Notes: generated by a model not told the origin, from the letters alone. A DNA stretch of 64,000 nucleotides from Dendrolimus kikuchii (GCA_019925095.2 CM034410.1:16164436-16228435), one strand, 5' to 3'. Shown: positions 1 to 10,081, numbered from the stretch's first letter. Program-made: numbers and translations.

Positions 1-1414
1 TGGAGGAGGGAGCACCTGTGGGAGCCGGCAGTGTGGCGGGTTGAGGTTGAGGTTGGGGCCTCATAAGGGGCATCGGGGCTCTGGCCTGGGTAGGCAGGGC
101 GGGAAAACCTGTCCAAGCGTTGAACGCCGGGAGAGGTGCAGGCACGAATGCCCGACGTTTGGGGGCGGCCTTGGGGGCTGGGGGAGAACGCTTGGCGTTC
201 TTTTTGAATTTGGGGGCGGCCGGGCACCCGCGGTAATTAGCGGGATGTCCGGTTTGTCCGCAGAGAATGCAGGCCGGAGGGTCGGGGGAGTCCCGAGTTC
301 GCGCGCAGTCACTGGTCCCGTGATCCCCGAGGCACTTGACGCATCTCGGGCGGGAGTGGCAGTGATTTGCCGAATGGCCATATAGCTGGCAGCGGTGGCA
401 TTGCCGGGGGGTCTGATTATTGTATGGCCGCTCGAAGCGGAGATTGGTTAGACCGCAGACGCTCTTCAGGTTGAAGATTGCCTTACCTCGGTCCGAACGG
501 TCAAGGATAACGAGCACCATGTTGTATGGTGTCCGGTCTGAGTTACCTTTGTGCATGCGGTGAACCTCATGCACAGGGAGGTTTTGGGCTTGGAGGTCCT
601 CCAAGATGTAGGAGGTTTCAAGCTCCTGGGACAGGCCGCGTACGACAACGCGGAGGCGCTTCTCTTCCTCGAGAGCGTAAGTGTAGTAATTGACATTTCT
701 GTCAATTAAGATGCGGGTAAGGGCGCGATGGTCGGCCGGGGTCTGAAGGACGACTTTAATGCCGTGCTGGATGTCACGTGCCTCTTTCAGCACGATGTTA
801 TGGGCGGGGAGAGAGGAGAGTACATCTCTCCAGAGATGTTTATCTCTGATTATCAGAGGGGGCGGTAGCCGTTCGCGGCGGGGCTGGCTGTCGGCCTTGG
901 TCTTGGCCTGTTTGGGCTCCTTGTCAACGTGGCCTTGAGGCGAGCTGTTAAGCAGTCGCTTCTTGGCCTTCCGGTTCGTGACGACTTGGAAGCCGTCATC
1001 GTCACCGGTTTGGGTGGAGGGGTCGATCTCCATGTCGCTTTCAGACGCGGCTGAAGCGACAGTGGGAGATTCAGTAATGGCGGGGGCGGGGGTGGGTGCG
1101 GGCGCGGCCGCGGTAGGGGTGGCCGAAGTGGCCGTTGGGGTTTTAGCCTGAGTGGCTATTGGGGTCGCGGGGGCCTTAGGGGCCACGGGGGCAGCGGCTT
1201 TAGGAGCCTTCGGTGGGCCGGCCTTAGGGGCCTTGGGGGGTGGCGCGGAAGACGCGGCTTTCGCGGGGGTCGCGGTGGCTGTCGGAGATGGAGGGATTAT
1301 CTCCATCATGGGGAGAAATTCCTTCATCTCCTGGCAGTACCATGTTTTGAGAGTCGGGTCGCGGCTCTCAAGCAAGCGGAGGGTCTGAACCCACCAATCC
1401 TTTGGGGTAGCCAT
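1..1414 (-). CDS. Jockey-type LINE ORF1 (Gag-like nucleic-acid-binding protein), partial at window edge
   Basis: The frame is open from the ATG at 1414 down to base 1 (about 471 codons, no stop) and continues beyond the window, so the C-terminus and any ORF2 are missing. The N-terminal third is rich in Ala and Pro (AxPKAP-like repeats, about residues 45-120). The middle resembles the PRE_C2HC region of jockey-clade ORF1 proteins (VVVRGLSQE, then HRMHKG). It is followed by CCHC-type knuckles, CHRCQLYGHSANHC, CVKCLGDHGTSDC and CILCGQTGHPANYRGC, and then a Pro/Ala/Lys tail. ORF1 proteins of this clade bind LINE RNA in ribonucleoprotein particles. The ATG lies in gggATGG, a reasonable eukaryotic context, just after a GC-rich hairpin (ccctcaggc/gcctgaggg). 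The intact frame suggests a fairly young copy. Clade assignment rests on remembered domain architecture, not on an alignment. Confidence 0.85.
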   Translation of the reverse strand, partial: MATPKDWWVQTLRLLESRDPTLKTWYCQEMKEFLPMMEIIPPSPTATATPAKAASSAPPPKAPKAGPPKAPKAAAPVAPKAPATPIATQAKTPTATSATPTAAAPAPTPAPAITESPTVASAASESDMEIDPSTQTGDDDGFQVVTNRKAKKRLLNSSPQGHVDKEPKQAKTKADSQPRRERLPPPLIIRDKHLWRDVLSSLPAHNIVLKEARDIQHGIKVVLQTPADHRALTRILIDRNVNYYTYALEEEKRLRVVVRGLSQELETSYILEDLQAQNLPVHEVHRMHKGNSDRTPYNMVLVILDRSDRGKAIFNLKSVCGLTNLRFERPYNNQTPRQCHRCQLYGHSANHCHSRPRCVKCLGDHGTSDCARTRDSPDPPACILCGQTGHPANYRGCPAAPKFKKNAKRSPPAPKAAPKRRAFVPAPLPAFNAWTGFPALPTQARAPMPLMRPQPQPQPATLPAPTGAPSS

Positions 1415-1849
1415 CCCTCAGGCGGGAGCAGCCTGAGGGATATGTGTAAACTGTGAAGACCTAGTCCCCCTGCCGGGTGAAGGCAGGGGGGTGCGCCCTA
1501 TGGTGAGCCCTAAGCTTGTAGCCCCTTTGCCGATCTTATTGTGCAAAGGGGTCCCTAACTGTTTTGTGGGTAGGCAGAACCACAAAAGATAGGAAAAAAG
1601 GAGGAGGTCACCTAGGACGGATTTGGAGATGCCTGGGGTCGGCAAGGGTACTCCCCCTGTGCCGGTGGTTCCACGCCCGTCCGGGTTTGCCGTTTCCCTG
1701 AAGGGGAACCGGCGGGCGCCCGGGTCACGCCCCAGCTAGGTTCGTTAACACCGTTAGGTATCCCCTAGCTGACCTAGTGGTAATTAAAATTGAGTAAACA
1801 ATTAAAATTACCACGAGGGTTCGCGCAAACGAACTACGCGGGTGTGGGG
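1415..1849 (-). other. Probable 5' UTR of the jockey-type LINE
   Basis: This is the GC-rich leader upstream of the minus-strand ORF1 start. It contains several short inverted repeats: ccctcaggc/gcctgaggg beside the start codon, cccctgcc/ggcaggggg near 1467-1490, and gtggtaatt/aattaccac near 1778-1813. No further reading frame is recognisable. The BEL element begins at 1850, so the true 5' end of the LINE may have been cut by that insertion. Confidence 0.5.
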
Positions 1850-2355
1850 TGGACATGCCGTCACAGTCCTAGAAAGCAAAAAAACCGAATATCCTTTCCT
1901 GGCAACATTTCCTCATTCACACCCTTATTCGGCCGATCACCAGTAGAGGGCGCTGCGCATAAGCATGCGTCTCATTGGCCAAGCAAAATTTCTCATTGGC
2001 TGCCTAACGATCATAACGACGCCACGCTCGTCAATTAACATTAACAAAACGTTGGAAAACCGCTGAATTGTACCAAAAAACCGTTTCTCAAGTGCCATCG
2101 TCTCCCGCAAACTAGTGTAGTGTATGTGCAACGCAAGAAAACTAATCCGGCCAAAATCCTGCATATCTCCTTACACAGCTCCAGTGACGGTAAGAGTTCA
2201 AATTTCTTTATGCTTGTTTCGCTAGGGTTTGAGAGGCGGCATCAGGTGTACAAAGAGTCAGGGTTTGCTCCGGCTGAGTAGCCATTCATATTCGTTCATT
2301 AGTGGTCCTTCGAGCCTAAAATTAACCATCTGTATTGTTCAATAAAGTCTCTACA
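1850..2355 (+). repeat. 5' LTR of BEL/Pao element (right edge approximate)
   Basis: Bases 1852-2298 repeat almost identically at 8154-8587. The 5' copy carries an extra 13 bases near 1879-1891 (an A run plus ccgaat) and appears to begin TG-GACATG where the 3' copy has TGTTACGACATG. An AATAAA signal at 2341-2346 fits the R region, and a CA at 2354-2355 is a plausible right edge. That edge cannot be fixed because the 3' copy stops matching at 8587. Confidence 0.85.
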
Positions 2356-2789
2356 GTCAACCTTATGTTTGTTTAAATACGTTTACAATAATTCAATAAT
2401 CTCTTATATTATAATAGCTTAGTAAAACATACTCAATCTATGTCAATACATTTAAACAAGGTACTTTTAAATTTCTCAGAACGTTGTTTCGATCAAGTTA
2501 CGTTACTAATTTCACAGTGTAATAGCATTAGCAGTGCACTGGCTCTTTGTATGCGGCACTGTTCTTTGGTTCACTTGATGCCGTTTAGAACGAGTTTGTT
2601 TTGTTTGTGCTCGGAACAACTATACAATTGAAATAAATACCCACTTAGATAATTTAATTTAGTAAGTTTATAACTCGTATACGTTACTTTGTGTAATAAC
2701 TGTGCTCTTTTATTTGAATACGCAGTTAAGGCACAGTATTTCGTTATTCTATTTTTTTCCTGATAAAACAAGTGTTATATAGTATCAAC
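2356..2789 (+). other. Untranslated leader of BEL/Pao element
   Basis: AT-rich stretch between the 5' LTR and the Gag-Pol start. No convincing primer-binding site complementary to a tRNA 3' end was found directly after the inferred LTR edge, and there is no other coding signal. Confidence 0.5.
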
Positions 2790-5700
2790 ATGAGTCAAGC
2801 TAAGTCTGTTGATACAAATAAAACTAAATTACAAGCCGAATTGAAGGCTTTAATTAGCCGACGGGAACATGCATTTCGTTCCATGCAAGTCCTTTATGAT
2901 CTGTCGAAGGAAATGTCTATAGACTCGTCGAAAATATCAAAATTTAGGGTTCGGTATAAAACTATTGAATCTTTACGTGAAACCTTTGCAGAAATCAACC
3001 ATGATATTAATTTAAAAAAATTAGAGATAGAACCCGGTAGCATAATCGATTCGAACACTTTAGATTCTTTTGATGAATTGTACTATGAGGTATTAGAAAC
3101 CGCCGACTCTTTAGAATCTCAAATTATGCCATCAACTTCTACTCAGAATAATGATGGTATTCGAACTTCCCAAGTTCGGCTACCCAAACTCCAAATACCT
3201 AAGTTTGATGGAAACATTGAAAACTGGCAAACATTTAAAGACAGTTATTTGCCCTTAATTCACACTAACATGTCCTTATCTGAAATAGAAAAATTTCACT
3301 ATTTAATTTCTAGTCTATCTGGCTTCGCTTTGACAATCGCGAAGGGCTTACCATTAATCGCGTCAAACTACCAAGTTGTTTTCCAAGCATTAACCGACAG
3401 ATATGACAATAAAAGGGTTCTAGCCACATCGTATCTGGACAAATTATGTATGTTAACGCCTTTAAATAAGTTTTCATTTGAGAGTTTGAATGACTTAACT
3501 AATACACTGTACGAGTCGGTGAATGCACTTCGTGCGCTCAATATACAACCTCTTAGTGAGTTTTTATTGTTCTATCTCGCCGCGCGTACGCTCGACGCTG
3601 ATACACGGCAGCGTTTTGAGCTACAAAATACGCGTGAGATACCAACTTTTAATGACTTACTCACATTCGTGCAAAATTATATTAAAATATTAGAAGTAAG
3701 TCAACCGCCTTCCACTTCTCAATTAAAATTAAATTCAAAATTAAATCGCCTCAATAACAATAATTCGCGTAATAATATATCTAAAAATAATATTCAAAAT
3801 AATTACAGTCCACTGCTACAATCATTTGTTACTACTACTCATGACGAAAAACGCTATTTTCTTTGTCCATGCTGCCAGAATTCCCACAGCATATATAAAT
3901 GTTTAAAATTCCAAGGTCTAGACGTTCCAACTAGACGTCAACTAGTTAATGATCTTAAACTTTGTTTTAACTGTTTGCGTTCGGGGCATGAGATTAATGC
4001 CTGCAACTCTAAGACTACCTGTTTGATTTGCGGATCTAAACATAACACTTTGTTGCATATTGACATGCCAACAGAAAGTGCTACATTAACTAGTACTATT
4101 ACTAGACCTAGTAATCAACATACCATAAAATTACTAGGCTCCGCTGTAGTTCGTTTATGCGATATAAATGGTGAGATACAATTTGCACGAGCCCTCATTG
4201 ATAGTTGTTCAATGGATTCGTTCATTACAACTGCATACGCACGAAAACTTGGTCTGCCTGTGCAACGCTGTAGGATGTCTGTCACCGGTCTGGGACAGAA
4301 CAAGGTAGACGAAATACAAGGTGTAACCTTTTGCTCGATTACGCCTAAACATAGCGATTACCCGCGCTTCGACTTATCCTTAGTTGTTTTAAAGAAAATC
4401 ACTTCCAATATGCCTGGTGTACCTATCCCTTCGACAATTCGTGATTATTTTAAACATTTGAACCTCGCTGATGAAAATTTCGATAGACCAAACTCAATCG
4501 ACATTCTGCTAGGTGTAGATTGCTTCGATCAAATCTACCTTGGGCCACGTTATGCGCCGGGTCCTGGGTTGCCATGCGCGTTATCCAGCGTATTTGGTTG
4601 GGTGATAACTGGTCAATATAATGACCGCTCGTTTATTCGTGCTCCATCTCAGTCAGTTACATCTCTCGTCGCGTCTACATGTGCTCTCGACGAAATAGTT
4701 CAACAATTCTGGGAAGCTGAAGAACCTCCAAAAGTTCATATATCTGTTCCAGAAGATGATATTTGCGAACAAATTTACAAAAGATATACTTACCGTAAAC
4801 TAGATGGTCGCTACGTTGTCCCTCTTATGTTAAAAGAGGACGCTTCTCTATTAGGGGATTCTCACCAATATGCTCTCAACTGTTTCTTGAGTTTGGAAAA
4901 ACGCCTTGCTCGTGACCCAAACCAAAAAACTGAATATGTAAAGTTTATGCACCAGTACGAGGAACTCGGCCACATGCAGCCGGTAACAGCTTCTTCGCCT
5001 ACTGACCAAACTTATCTTATTGCTCATCATCTTATCGTTCGCTCTGAGAGTTCCACAACCCCAGTTAGAGTTGTTTTCAACGGCAGTGGCCCTACGTCTA
5101 ATGGTAGATCACTTAATGATGTAGTTCACGTCGGTCCAAAATTGCAAGTTAATATCATTGACTTAGTCACAAAATTTAGACTGCACAAAATTGTGATAAC
5201 GGCTGATATCTGTAAAATGTATCGACAGATCCTAATAAGATCGCAAGATAGGGCTTTTCAACATATTCTTTGGCGTAACGAACCCAGTGAACCGCTCCAG
5301 GAGCATGAACTCAAAACAATTACATATGGTGTAAGTAGTTCCCCCTACTTAGCTATACGCACACTACGACAACTTGCTGAGGATCATGGTGCTACTTTTC
5401 CTCATGCTGCACAAGTATTACGTGAAGATACTTTTATGGATGACATCACCACTGGCTGTTCGTCTGTAGACGAAGCTATAAAACTTAAAGAAGACCTAAT
5501 TTCCTTGTTAAAGTTAGGCCAGTTTGAACTTCGGAAATGGAGTAGTAATACTCCGCAAATCCTTACTGATATTCCAGCGGAGCATTGTCAAGCACCTAAA
5601 ATTTTTTCCGAATTAAACGATGAGTCTTATCTTAAAATCTTAGGTATCAAATGGGATCCAGTTTGTGATCGCTTTACTTATTCCTTTTCTAACAAATTCA

Positions 5701-7991
5701 ACGTGGAATTCACTAAACGTTCGATCCTCTCAATTATTGCTAGAATATTCGACCCTCTCGGATGGATTGCTCCTATTGTATTTTCAGCTAAAGTACTCCT
5801 TCAAGAAATGTGGTATCTTGGCCTTTCTTGGGATGAACCTATTCCTAAGAACCTTGCCAAGAAATGGCATACACTCGCCGCGAATTTTGCGGACCTTCAA
5901 GAAATCAAGTTACCAAGACTGATTTTGCCTGAAGATCCAACAGAGATTCATCTTGTGGGGTTCTGTGATGGATCATCTAAAGGATATGGCTGTTGTGTTT
6001 ATCTCTGCGTGGTTACTTCTGAAAGTACTAAATCTAGTTTAATTATAGGAAAGTCTAAGGTAGCTCCCCTTAAACCAGTTACAGTTAACCGTCTAGAGCT
6101 TAGTGCAGCTGTTCTTTTGGCTCGTGTTCTACGTTATATTCATAACTTACTTAGTCCGAAAATCAAAATTGGTTCGATAATTGCATTTTCAGACAGCAGT
6201 ACGGTCCTATCCTGGATCCATACCTCTCCTCATTTGTTGAAAATGTACGTTGCCAATCGTGTGGTTCAAATTACTGAATTAGTTAGTACTCATATGTGGC
6301 ATCATGTCTCAACTTATGAGAACCCAGCTGACTGTTGTAGTCGAGGTTTGACTTGCGCAGACCTTGCTTCTCACCAACTTTGGTGGTCAGGTCCTATCTG
6401 GATGTCCCAACACCCGAAAAATTGGCCATCTGTTCAAGTTTTTGTACCAGATGCAGACCTTCCAGAAGTAAAGGATCCTTCTAACACATGTATGCTAATT
6501 ACACATTCTGAAGACTTATTTAATCTAATATCTAAATTCTCTTCCCTAACTAAATTACAACGAACTTTTGCTTGGTGTTTACGTTTCATAACAAATCTTA
6601 AATCAAAGGGTGTAGATCGCCATTTTAATTCGTTGTCCGTTGCAGAATTGGATACGTCCCTAAAATTCCTTGTCAAGCGTGTGCAACAAGAGCACTTTTC
6701 TTCCGAATTAAAACAAATTTCAAATAATTTGCTTTGTTTAAAATCGATCCAAAAGTTATGCCCCTTTATCGATGAAGACGGACTTTTAAGAGTGGGGGGA
6801 CGTATACGCAATTCAAAATTGTCAAAAGCGCATGCACATCCATTACTGTTACCTAAGTTATCGCCTTTATCGCGCCTAATAGTTGACGCTTATCATTTAA
6901 AATATTTTCACTGTGGACCCCGCACCCTCCAATCTCTTATCCAACGAAAATTCTGGATTTTAGGAAATAGATTATTAATCCGTTCTCGTTTATCGAAATG
7001 CATTGTGTGCTTTAAAGCTAAGCCGGTTCCGTGCCAACCGATAATGGGCGACCTTCCCGCTGAACGAATACAGCCTGGAAGATGCTTTCAAAGTACGGCT
7101 ATAGACCTAGGAGGACCTTTCACTCTTAAAGAAAGTCGCCGTCGCAACGCTCGCACTTTTAAAGCGTATATTTGTCTCTTTATTTGTCTTCGAGTCAAGG
7201 CTGTGCACATTGAAGTTGTCACAGAACTCAGCACCGAAGCTTTCCTAGCTGCTCTCGACCGATTCGTGTCTCGCCGCGGCTTATGTCAAACCGTGCTCAC
7301 CGATTGTGGTACAAATTTCATAGGCGCCGATCGACAATTAAAGGAAATCCATGAGTTGTTGAAAGGGCATCACCGAGAAATCGCGGACGAGCTGAGTAAT
7401 AGAAACATTATATGGCACTTCAATCCACCCGGTGCTCCTCATTTCGGTGGCATTTTCGAGAGTGGAATTAAATCTACAAAATATCATCTAAAAAGAGTTG
7501 TGGGTTCACAAGTTCTGACACTCGAAGAGATGTTCACCGTACTCTCTAAAACTGAAGCGATATTAAATTCTAGACCTCTTTGCGTTCTTTCGACAGATCC
7601 AAAGGAAGTGGACGTTCTTACTCCTGGACATTTCCTTGTCGGTGGCCCGCTTGTTGCTTTGCCTGAAGTGCCACTGGAGAATGAAAGGTGTCCCCGCTCT
7701 CGCTGGCAAATGCTACAGAAGTTAACTCAGTCCTTCTGGCACATTTGGCAGCGCGATTATTTACATACTCTTCAACAGAGAAACAAATGGTTCAAAGCTC
7801 AACCCAATCTACAAATTGGAGACGTAGCCTTGCTAGTAGAACCCAATTTACCACCTTTGCACTGGAGGTTAGGGAGAATCGAACAACTCCATCCTGGCAA
7901 CGACGGTGTAGTACGAGTCGTTACTATCAGGACTGCGAATGGTAACTCACTTCGTCGTCCTGTCGTAAAATTATGTCCCTTACCTAACTAA
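2790..7991 (+). CDS. BEL/Pao LTR-retrotransposon Gag-Pol polyprotein, uninterrupted
   Basis: Single frame of 1,733 residues. I chose the ATG at 2790 (context caacATGa); the in-frame GTG 18 bases upstream is not a likely eukaryotic start. Domains in order: Gag DUF1759-like region (about 130-300, LPKLQIPKFDG); Cys/His knuckles (about 355-425, CFNCLRSGHEINAC and CLICGSKHNTLLH); retropepsin-like DUF1758 (about 465-580, ALIDSCSMDSF, where the third active-site-triad residue is Cys instead of the usual Gly); reverse transcriptase (about 745-930, active site FMDD near 880); RNase H (about 1055-1190, FCDGSSKG and FSDSSTVLSW); integrase H2C2 zinc region (about 1366-1408) and DDE core (AIDLGG, LTDCGTNF, GIFESGIK); C-terminal DUF5641 (about 1611-1732). 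Domain order PR-RT-RH-IN with DUF1758/1759/5641 is characteristic of BEL/Pao. The element would copy itself through RNA and cDNA. No frameshift or stop is present. Whether DSCS is active is unclear. Confidence 0.96.
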   Translation: MSQAKSVDTNKTKLQAELKALISRREHAFRSMQVLYDLSKEMSIDSSKISKFRVRYKTIESLRETFAEINHDINLKKLEIEPGSIIDSNTLDSFDELYYEVLETADSLESQIMPSTSTQNNDGIRTSQVRLPKLQIPKFDGNIENWQTFKDSYLPLIHTNMSLSEIEKFHYLISSLSGFALTIAKGLPLIASNYQVVFQALTDRYDNKRVLATSYLDKLCMLTPLNKFSFESLNDLTNTLYESVNALRALNIQPLSEFLLFYLAARTLDADTRQRFELQNTREIPTFNDLLTFVQNYIKILEVSQPPSTSQLKLNSKLNRLNNNNSRNNISKNNIQNNYSPLLQSFVTTTHDEKRYFLCPCCQNSHSIYKCLKFQGLDVPTRRQLVNDLKLCFNCLRSGHEINACNSKTTCLICGSKHNTLLHIDMPTESATLTSTITRPSNQHTIKLLGSAVVRLCDINGEIQFARALIDSCSMDSFITTAYARKLGLPVQRCRMSVTGLGQNKVDEIQGVTFCSITPKHSDYPRFDLSLVVLKKITSNMPGVPIPSTIRDYFKHLNLADENFDRPNSIDILLGVDCFDQIYLGPRYAPGPGLPCALSSVFGWVITGQYNDRSFIRAPSQSVTSLVASTCALDEIVQQFWEAEEPPKVHISVPEDDICEQIYKRYTYRKLDGRYVVPLMLKEDASLLGDSHQYALNCFLSLEKRLARDPNQKTEYVKFMHQYEELGHMQPVTASSPTDQTYLIAHHLIVRSESSTTPVRVVFNGSGPTSNGRSLNDVVHVGPKLQVNIIDLVTKFRLHKIVITADICKMYRQILIRSQDRAFQHILWRNEPSEPLQEHELKTITYGVSSSPYLAIRTLRQLAEDHGATFPHAAQVLREDTFMDDITTGCSSVDEAIKLKEDLISLLKLGQFELRKWSSNTPQILTDIPAEHCQAPKIFSELNDESYLKILGIKWDPVCDRFTYSFSNKFNVEFTKRSILSIIARIFDPLGWIAPIVFSAKVLLQEMWYLGLSWDEPIPKNLAKKWHTLAANFADLQEIKLPRLILPEDPTEIHLVGFCDGSSKGYGCCVYLCVVTSESTKSSLIIGKSKVAPLKPVTVNRLELSAAVLLARVLRYIHNLLSPKIKIGSIIAFSDSSTVLSWIHTSPHLLKMYVANRVVQITELVSTHMWHHVSTYENPADCCSRGLTCADLASHQLWWSGPIWMSQHPKNWPSVQVFVPDADLPEVKDPSNTCMLITHSEDLFNLISKFSSLTKLQRTFAWCLRFITNLKSKGVDRHFNSLSVAELDTSLKFLVKRVQQEHFSSELKQISNNLLCLKSIQKLCPFIDEDGLLRVGGRIRNSKLSKAHAHPLLLPKLSPLSRLIVDAYHLKYFHCGPRTLQSLIQRKFWILGNRLLIRSRLSKCIVCFKAKPVPCQPIMGDLPAERIQPGRCFQSTAIDLGGPFTLKESRRRNARTFKAYICLFICLRVKAVHIEVVTELSTEAFLAALDRFVSRRGLCQTVLTDCGTNFIGADRQLKEIHELLKGHHREIADELSNRNIIWHFNPPGAPHFGGIFESGIKSTKYHLKRVVGSQVLTLEEMFTVLSKTEAILNSRPLCVLSTDPKEVDVLTPGHFLVGGPLVALPEVPLENERCPRSRWQMLQKLTQSFWHIWQRDYLHTLQQRNKWFKAQPNLQIGDVALLVEPNLPPLHWRLGRIEQLHPGNDGVVRVVTIRTANGNSLRRPVVKLCPLPN

Positions 7992-8133
7992 ATGCTCTAT
8001 TCTCTACTATTTAGTATATTTAGCTTAAGTTTTATTATGTTCATTAATCTTAAACTATATTTATAAGTTTTGTTTAACTTTCACATTCCGAGCACAATAC
8101 AATTGATCTTGTTCTGAAATCCTGGCGAATTTC

Positions 8134-8147
8134 AAGTGGGGGGAAAA
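8134..8147 (+). promoter_or_regulatory. Polypurine tract of BEL/Pao element
   Basis: AAGTGGGGGGAAAA lies directly before TGTTACG, the start of the 3' LTR at 8148. Such a tract primes plus-strand DNA synthesis in LTR elements. It fixes the 3' LTR start at TG 8148. Confidence 0.8.
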
Positions 8148-8587
8148 TGTTACGACATGCCGTCACAGTCCTAGAAAGCATCCTTTCCTGGCAACATTTC
8201 CTCATTCACACCCTTATTCGGCCGATCACCAGTAGAGGGCGCTGCGCATAAGCATGCGTCTCATTGGCCAAGCAAAATTTCTCATTGGCTGCCTAACGAT
8301 CATAACGACGCCACGCTCGTCAATTAACATTAACAAAACGTTGGAAAACCGCTGAATTGTACCAAAAAACCGTTTCTCAAGTGCCATCGTCTCCCGCAAA
8401 CTAGTGTAGTGTATGTGCAACGCAAGAAAACTAATCCGGCCAAAATCCTGCATATCTCCTTACACAGCTCCAGTGACGGTAAGAGTTCAAATTTCTTTAT
8501 GCTTGTTTCGCTAGGGTTTGAGAGGCGGCATCAGGTGTACAAAGAGTCAGGGTTTGCTCCGGCTGAGTAGCCATTCATATTCGTTCA
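8148..8587 (+). repeat. 3' LTR of BEL/Pao element, truncated
   Basis: Near-identical to 1852-2298, but homology stops at ttcgttca (8587). The last about 57 bases seen in the 5' LTR, including the AATAAA signal, are absent. The right boundary is therefore a deletion or rearrangement, and no target-site duplication can be read. Confidence 0.88.
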
Positions 8588-9090
8588 GTGACGTCACAGA
8601 GTGCGGACACGTCCGCACGGTGCGAGCGCCGAAGCCGGAATGCTGAACTGAACGCTGAACGCTGAACGGAACACAATGTAACAATTTTTGCCTCCAAGGC
8701 CGCTCCTATATCCCGTGTACCGTCCGACGCCTAGCTGCTAATTGTGCGAGCTATGGGCGTTGGCGGTATGCGGAGCGCAGAGAGTAGGTGTGCTCCAGCA
8801 GGCGGGTGGGTCAGGGGGTGCTCTCTGTCCGCAACACTTATCATAATATGCTTATACTAACAGATAGTAATTTCTTAATTGATTAGCTATTTCCTTAATT
8901 TTAAGTTAAATGTATAATAACCGTTTTCCGGGTGTGGGCGCTAACAATTGCAACACAGTACTGTGTGCTAAAGTTAGTTGCTAGTTTTATATACACCTAT
9001 TTAATATTTAAATAAAAAATATATACTTTTTATATTATTAAATGATTCTATAAATAGGCCTAGCTTCTTATAATAATAGTAAATCAGCAA
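8588..9090. other. Unassigned stretch after truncated LTR
   Basis: No gene seen. It contains a near-palindrome (gtgcggacacgtccgcac, 8602-8619), a short tandem of gctgaac (about 8641-8665), and a GC-rich block to about 8835 followed by AT-rich DNA. It may be an unidentified repeat. Confidence 0.4.
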
Positions 9091-9199
9091 GCAGACACAC
9101 ACATTGTATATTCTCGAACTGAACCAGTTACTCTTGTCTTATAAGGGTAATTGCAATGGACTACTTTGAGGCCCATCCCAGATACACAGAGCATAGTAA
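9091..9199 (-). repeat. SINE-C (tRNA-derived) 3' fragment
   Basis: Matches the downstream half of the tRNA-derived SINE seen complete at 58068-58300, reverse orientation and diverged (acacacacattgtatat ... atcccagatac). The tRNA-like head is missing. Confidence 0.6.
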
Positions 9200-9230
9200 A
9201 AAAAAAACAGGTGTCTTTGGGATACCCAAC

Positions 9231-9357
9231 AGAAGTGATAACTCAAACTAATCTAAGTTGGTCCAGTAGTTTTTCCGTGATTACTGAACAGACAGACTGG
9301 CGCCGTAACGCGTGACGTAACGAAGCAGTTTACCCTCCCATAAGAAGTTATCACTTC
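9231..9357. repeat. Small inverted-repeat (MITE-like) element
   Basis: gaagtgataact at 9231 is mirrored by agttatcacttc ending at 9357, enclosing about 100 bases with no coding. A run of A follows. It looks like a short non-autonomous foldback element; the superfamily is unknown. Confidence 0.4.
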
Positions 9358-9368
9358 AAAAAAAAAAT

Positions 9369-9588
9369 CCACGAGTTCAGTAGATACGCAAACGGCCCAC
9401 CTGATGAAAAGCGGTCATTTGTAACACCAAAGGTGTTAGAAATGCGCTGCTGCGCTCTAAAGGGAGACTGGAACCTGGCCACTAACGCCGAAACACAACT
9501 CAAAGTTGTTATGGCGGCATACTCTAGACCATGGTGGTAGTCATCCAGACGAGCAAATACCCTACCACCTGGCTGTGGGTTGTTCTAT
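9369..9588 (-). repeat. SINE-A copy, 5'-truncated
   Basis: Reverse-oriented member of the window's most abundant repeat (recognisable by gttcagcagacaggcagacgg, cgcctatggacatttgc and ccaccTggctgtggg-like blocks). It is diverged, and the final about 90 bases of the element (its 5' end) are missing. Confidence 0.75.
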
Positions 9589-9595
9589 TAGGTTT

Positions 9596-9772
9596 TATAG
9601 GTTATATAGGTGTCACTGAGAGCCCCCTGTGCAGAGCTTGTCTGTAGGCAAAAGAAACAGCCGCCCATGTACTGCTAGAATACGGATGCCCTAGGTAGCC
9701 TTCGAGAAGTCTTCGGAACTGTTAAGAAGCTGGTGGAATTCCTAGAGGAGCTGGGCTGTATGGAGTAGTTTC
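9596..9772 (+). pseudogene. LINE reverse-transcriptase C-terminal remnant
   Basis: In frame 1 the residues SPLCRACL, a stop, then AKETAAHVLLEYGCP resemble the Cys/His motif near the end of many insect LINE ORF2 proteins (CRAC...TAAHVLLEC). A frame change then gives SLREVFGTVKKLVEFLEELG before a stop. At least two stops and one frameshift make it non-functional. Confidence 0.5.
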
Positions 9773-10081
9773 TCATACACCCTCACACGTAAAATAGGCC
9801 CTGTCGTCAAGTCATCTATTAAAATGGTTAAAACAGCCTTATGCCGTTTTGTTCTGTTAGTACCTAAGTTACGTATATATAAATGCGTTAAAGTGTTTGT
9901 TTGATGAGTTCCACGCATGCCTACTAACGCCTGAAGGTCACGAATCATCTCCCAGCCCTTTTAGAATGTCGTATAATAGGTATTATGGCCTACTATAAGT
10001 ATAATAGGTACGGTACGCACATATCTGAAAATAGAAGAAGTTATCTGAATATAATTAAGTTATATCCTATTTGGAGTTGGT
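9773..10081. other. No recognisable gene
   Basis: AT-rich sequence with several copies of a short tataataggta-like word near 9970-10015. Nothing else could be assigned. Confidence 0.4.

Noticed and set aside
963..1388. GC-rich plus-strand frames rich in Ala and Gly
   Set aside because: They are antisense to the LINE ORF1, whose minus-strand product has clear CCHC knuckles.
1937..2164. 75-codon reverse frame present twice (also 8226-8453)
   Set aside because: It lies entirely in the LTR and is duplicated only because the LTR is.
2356..2400. tRNA primer-binding site for the BEL element
   Set aside because: No TGG-starting complement to a tRNA 3' end is visible at the inferred LTR edge.
6434..6811. 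125-codon reverse frame inside the BEL element
   Set aside because: Antisense of the Gag-Pol frame; no independent domain or start context.
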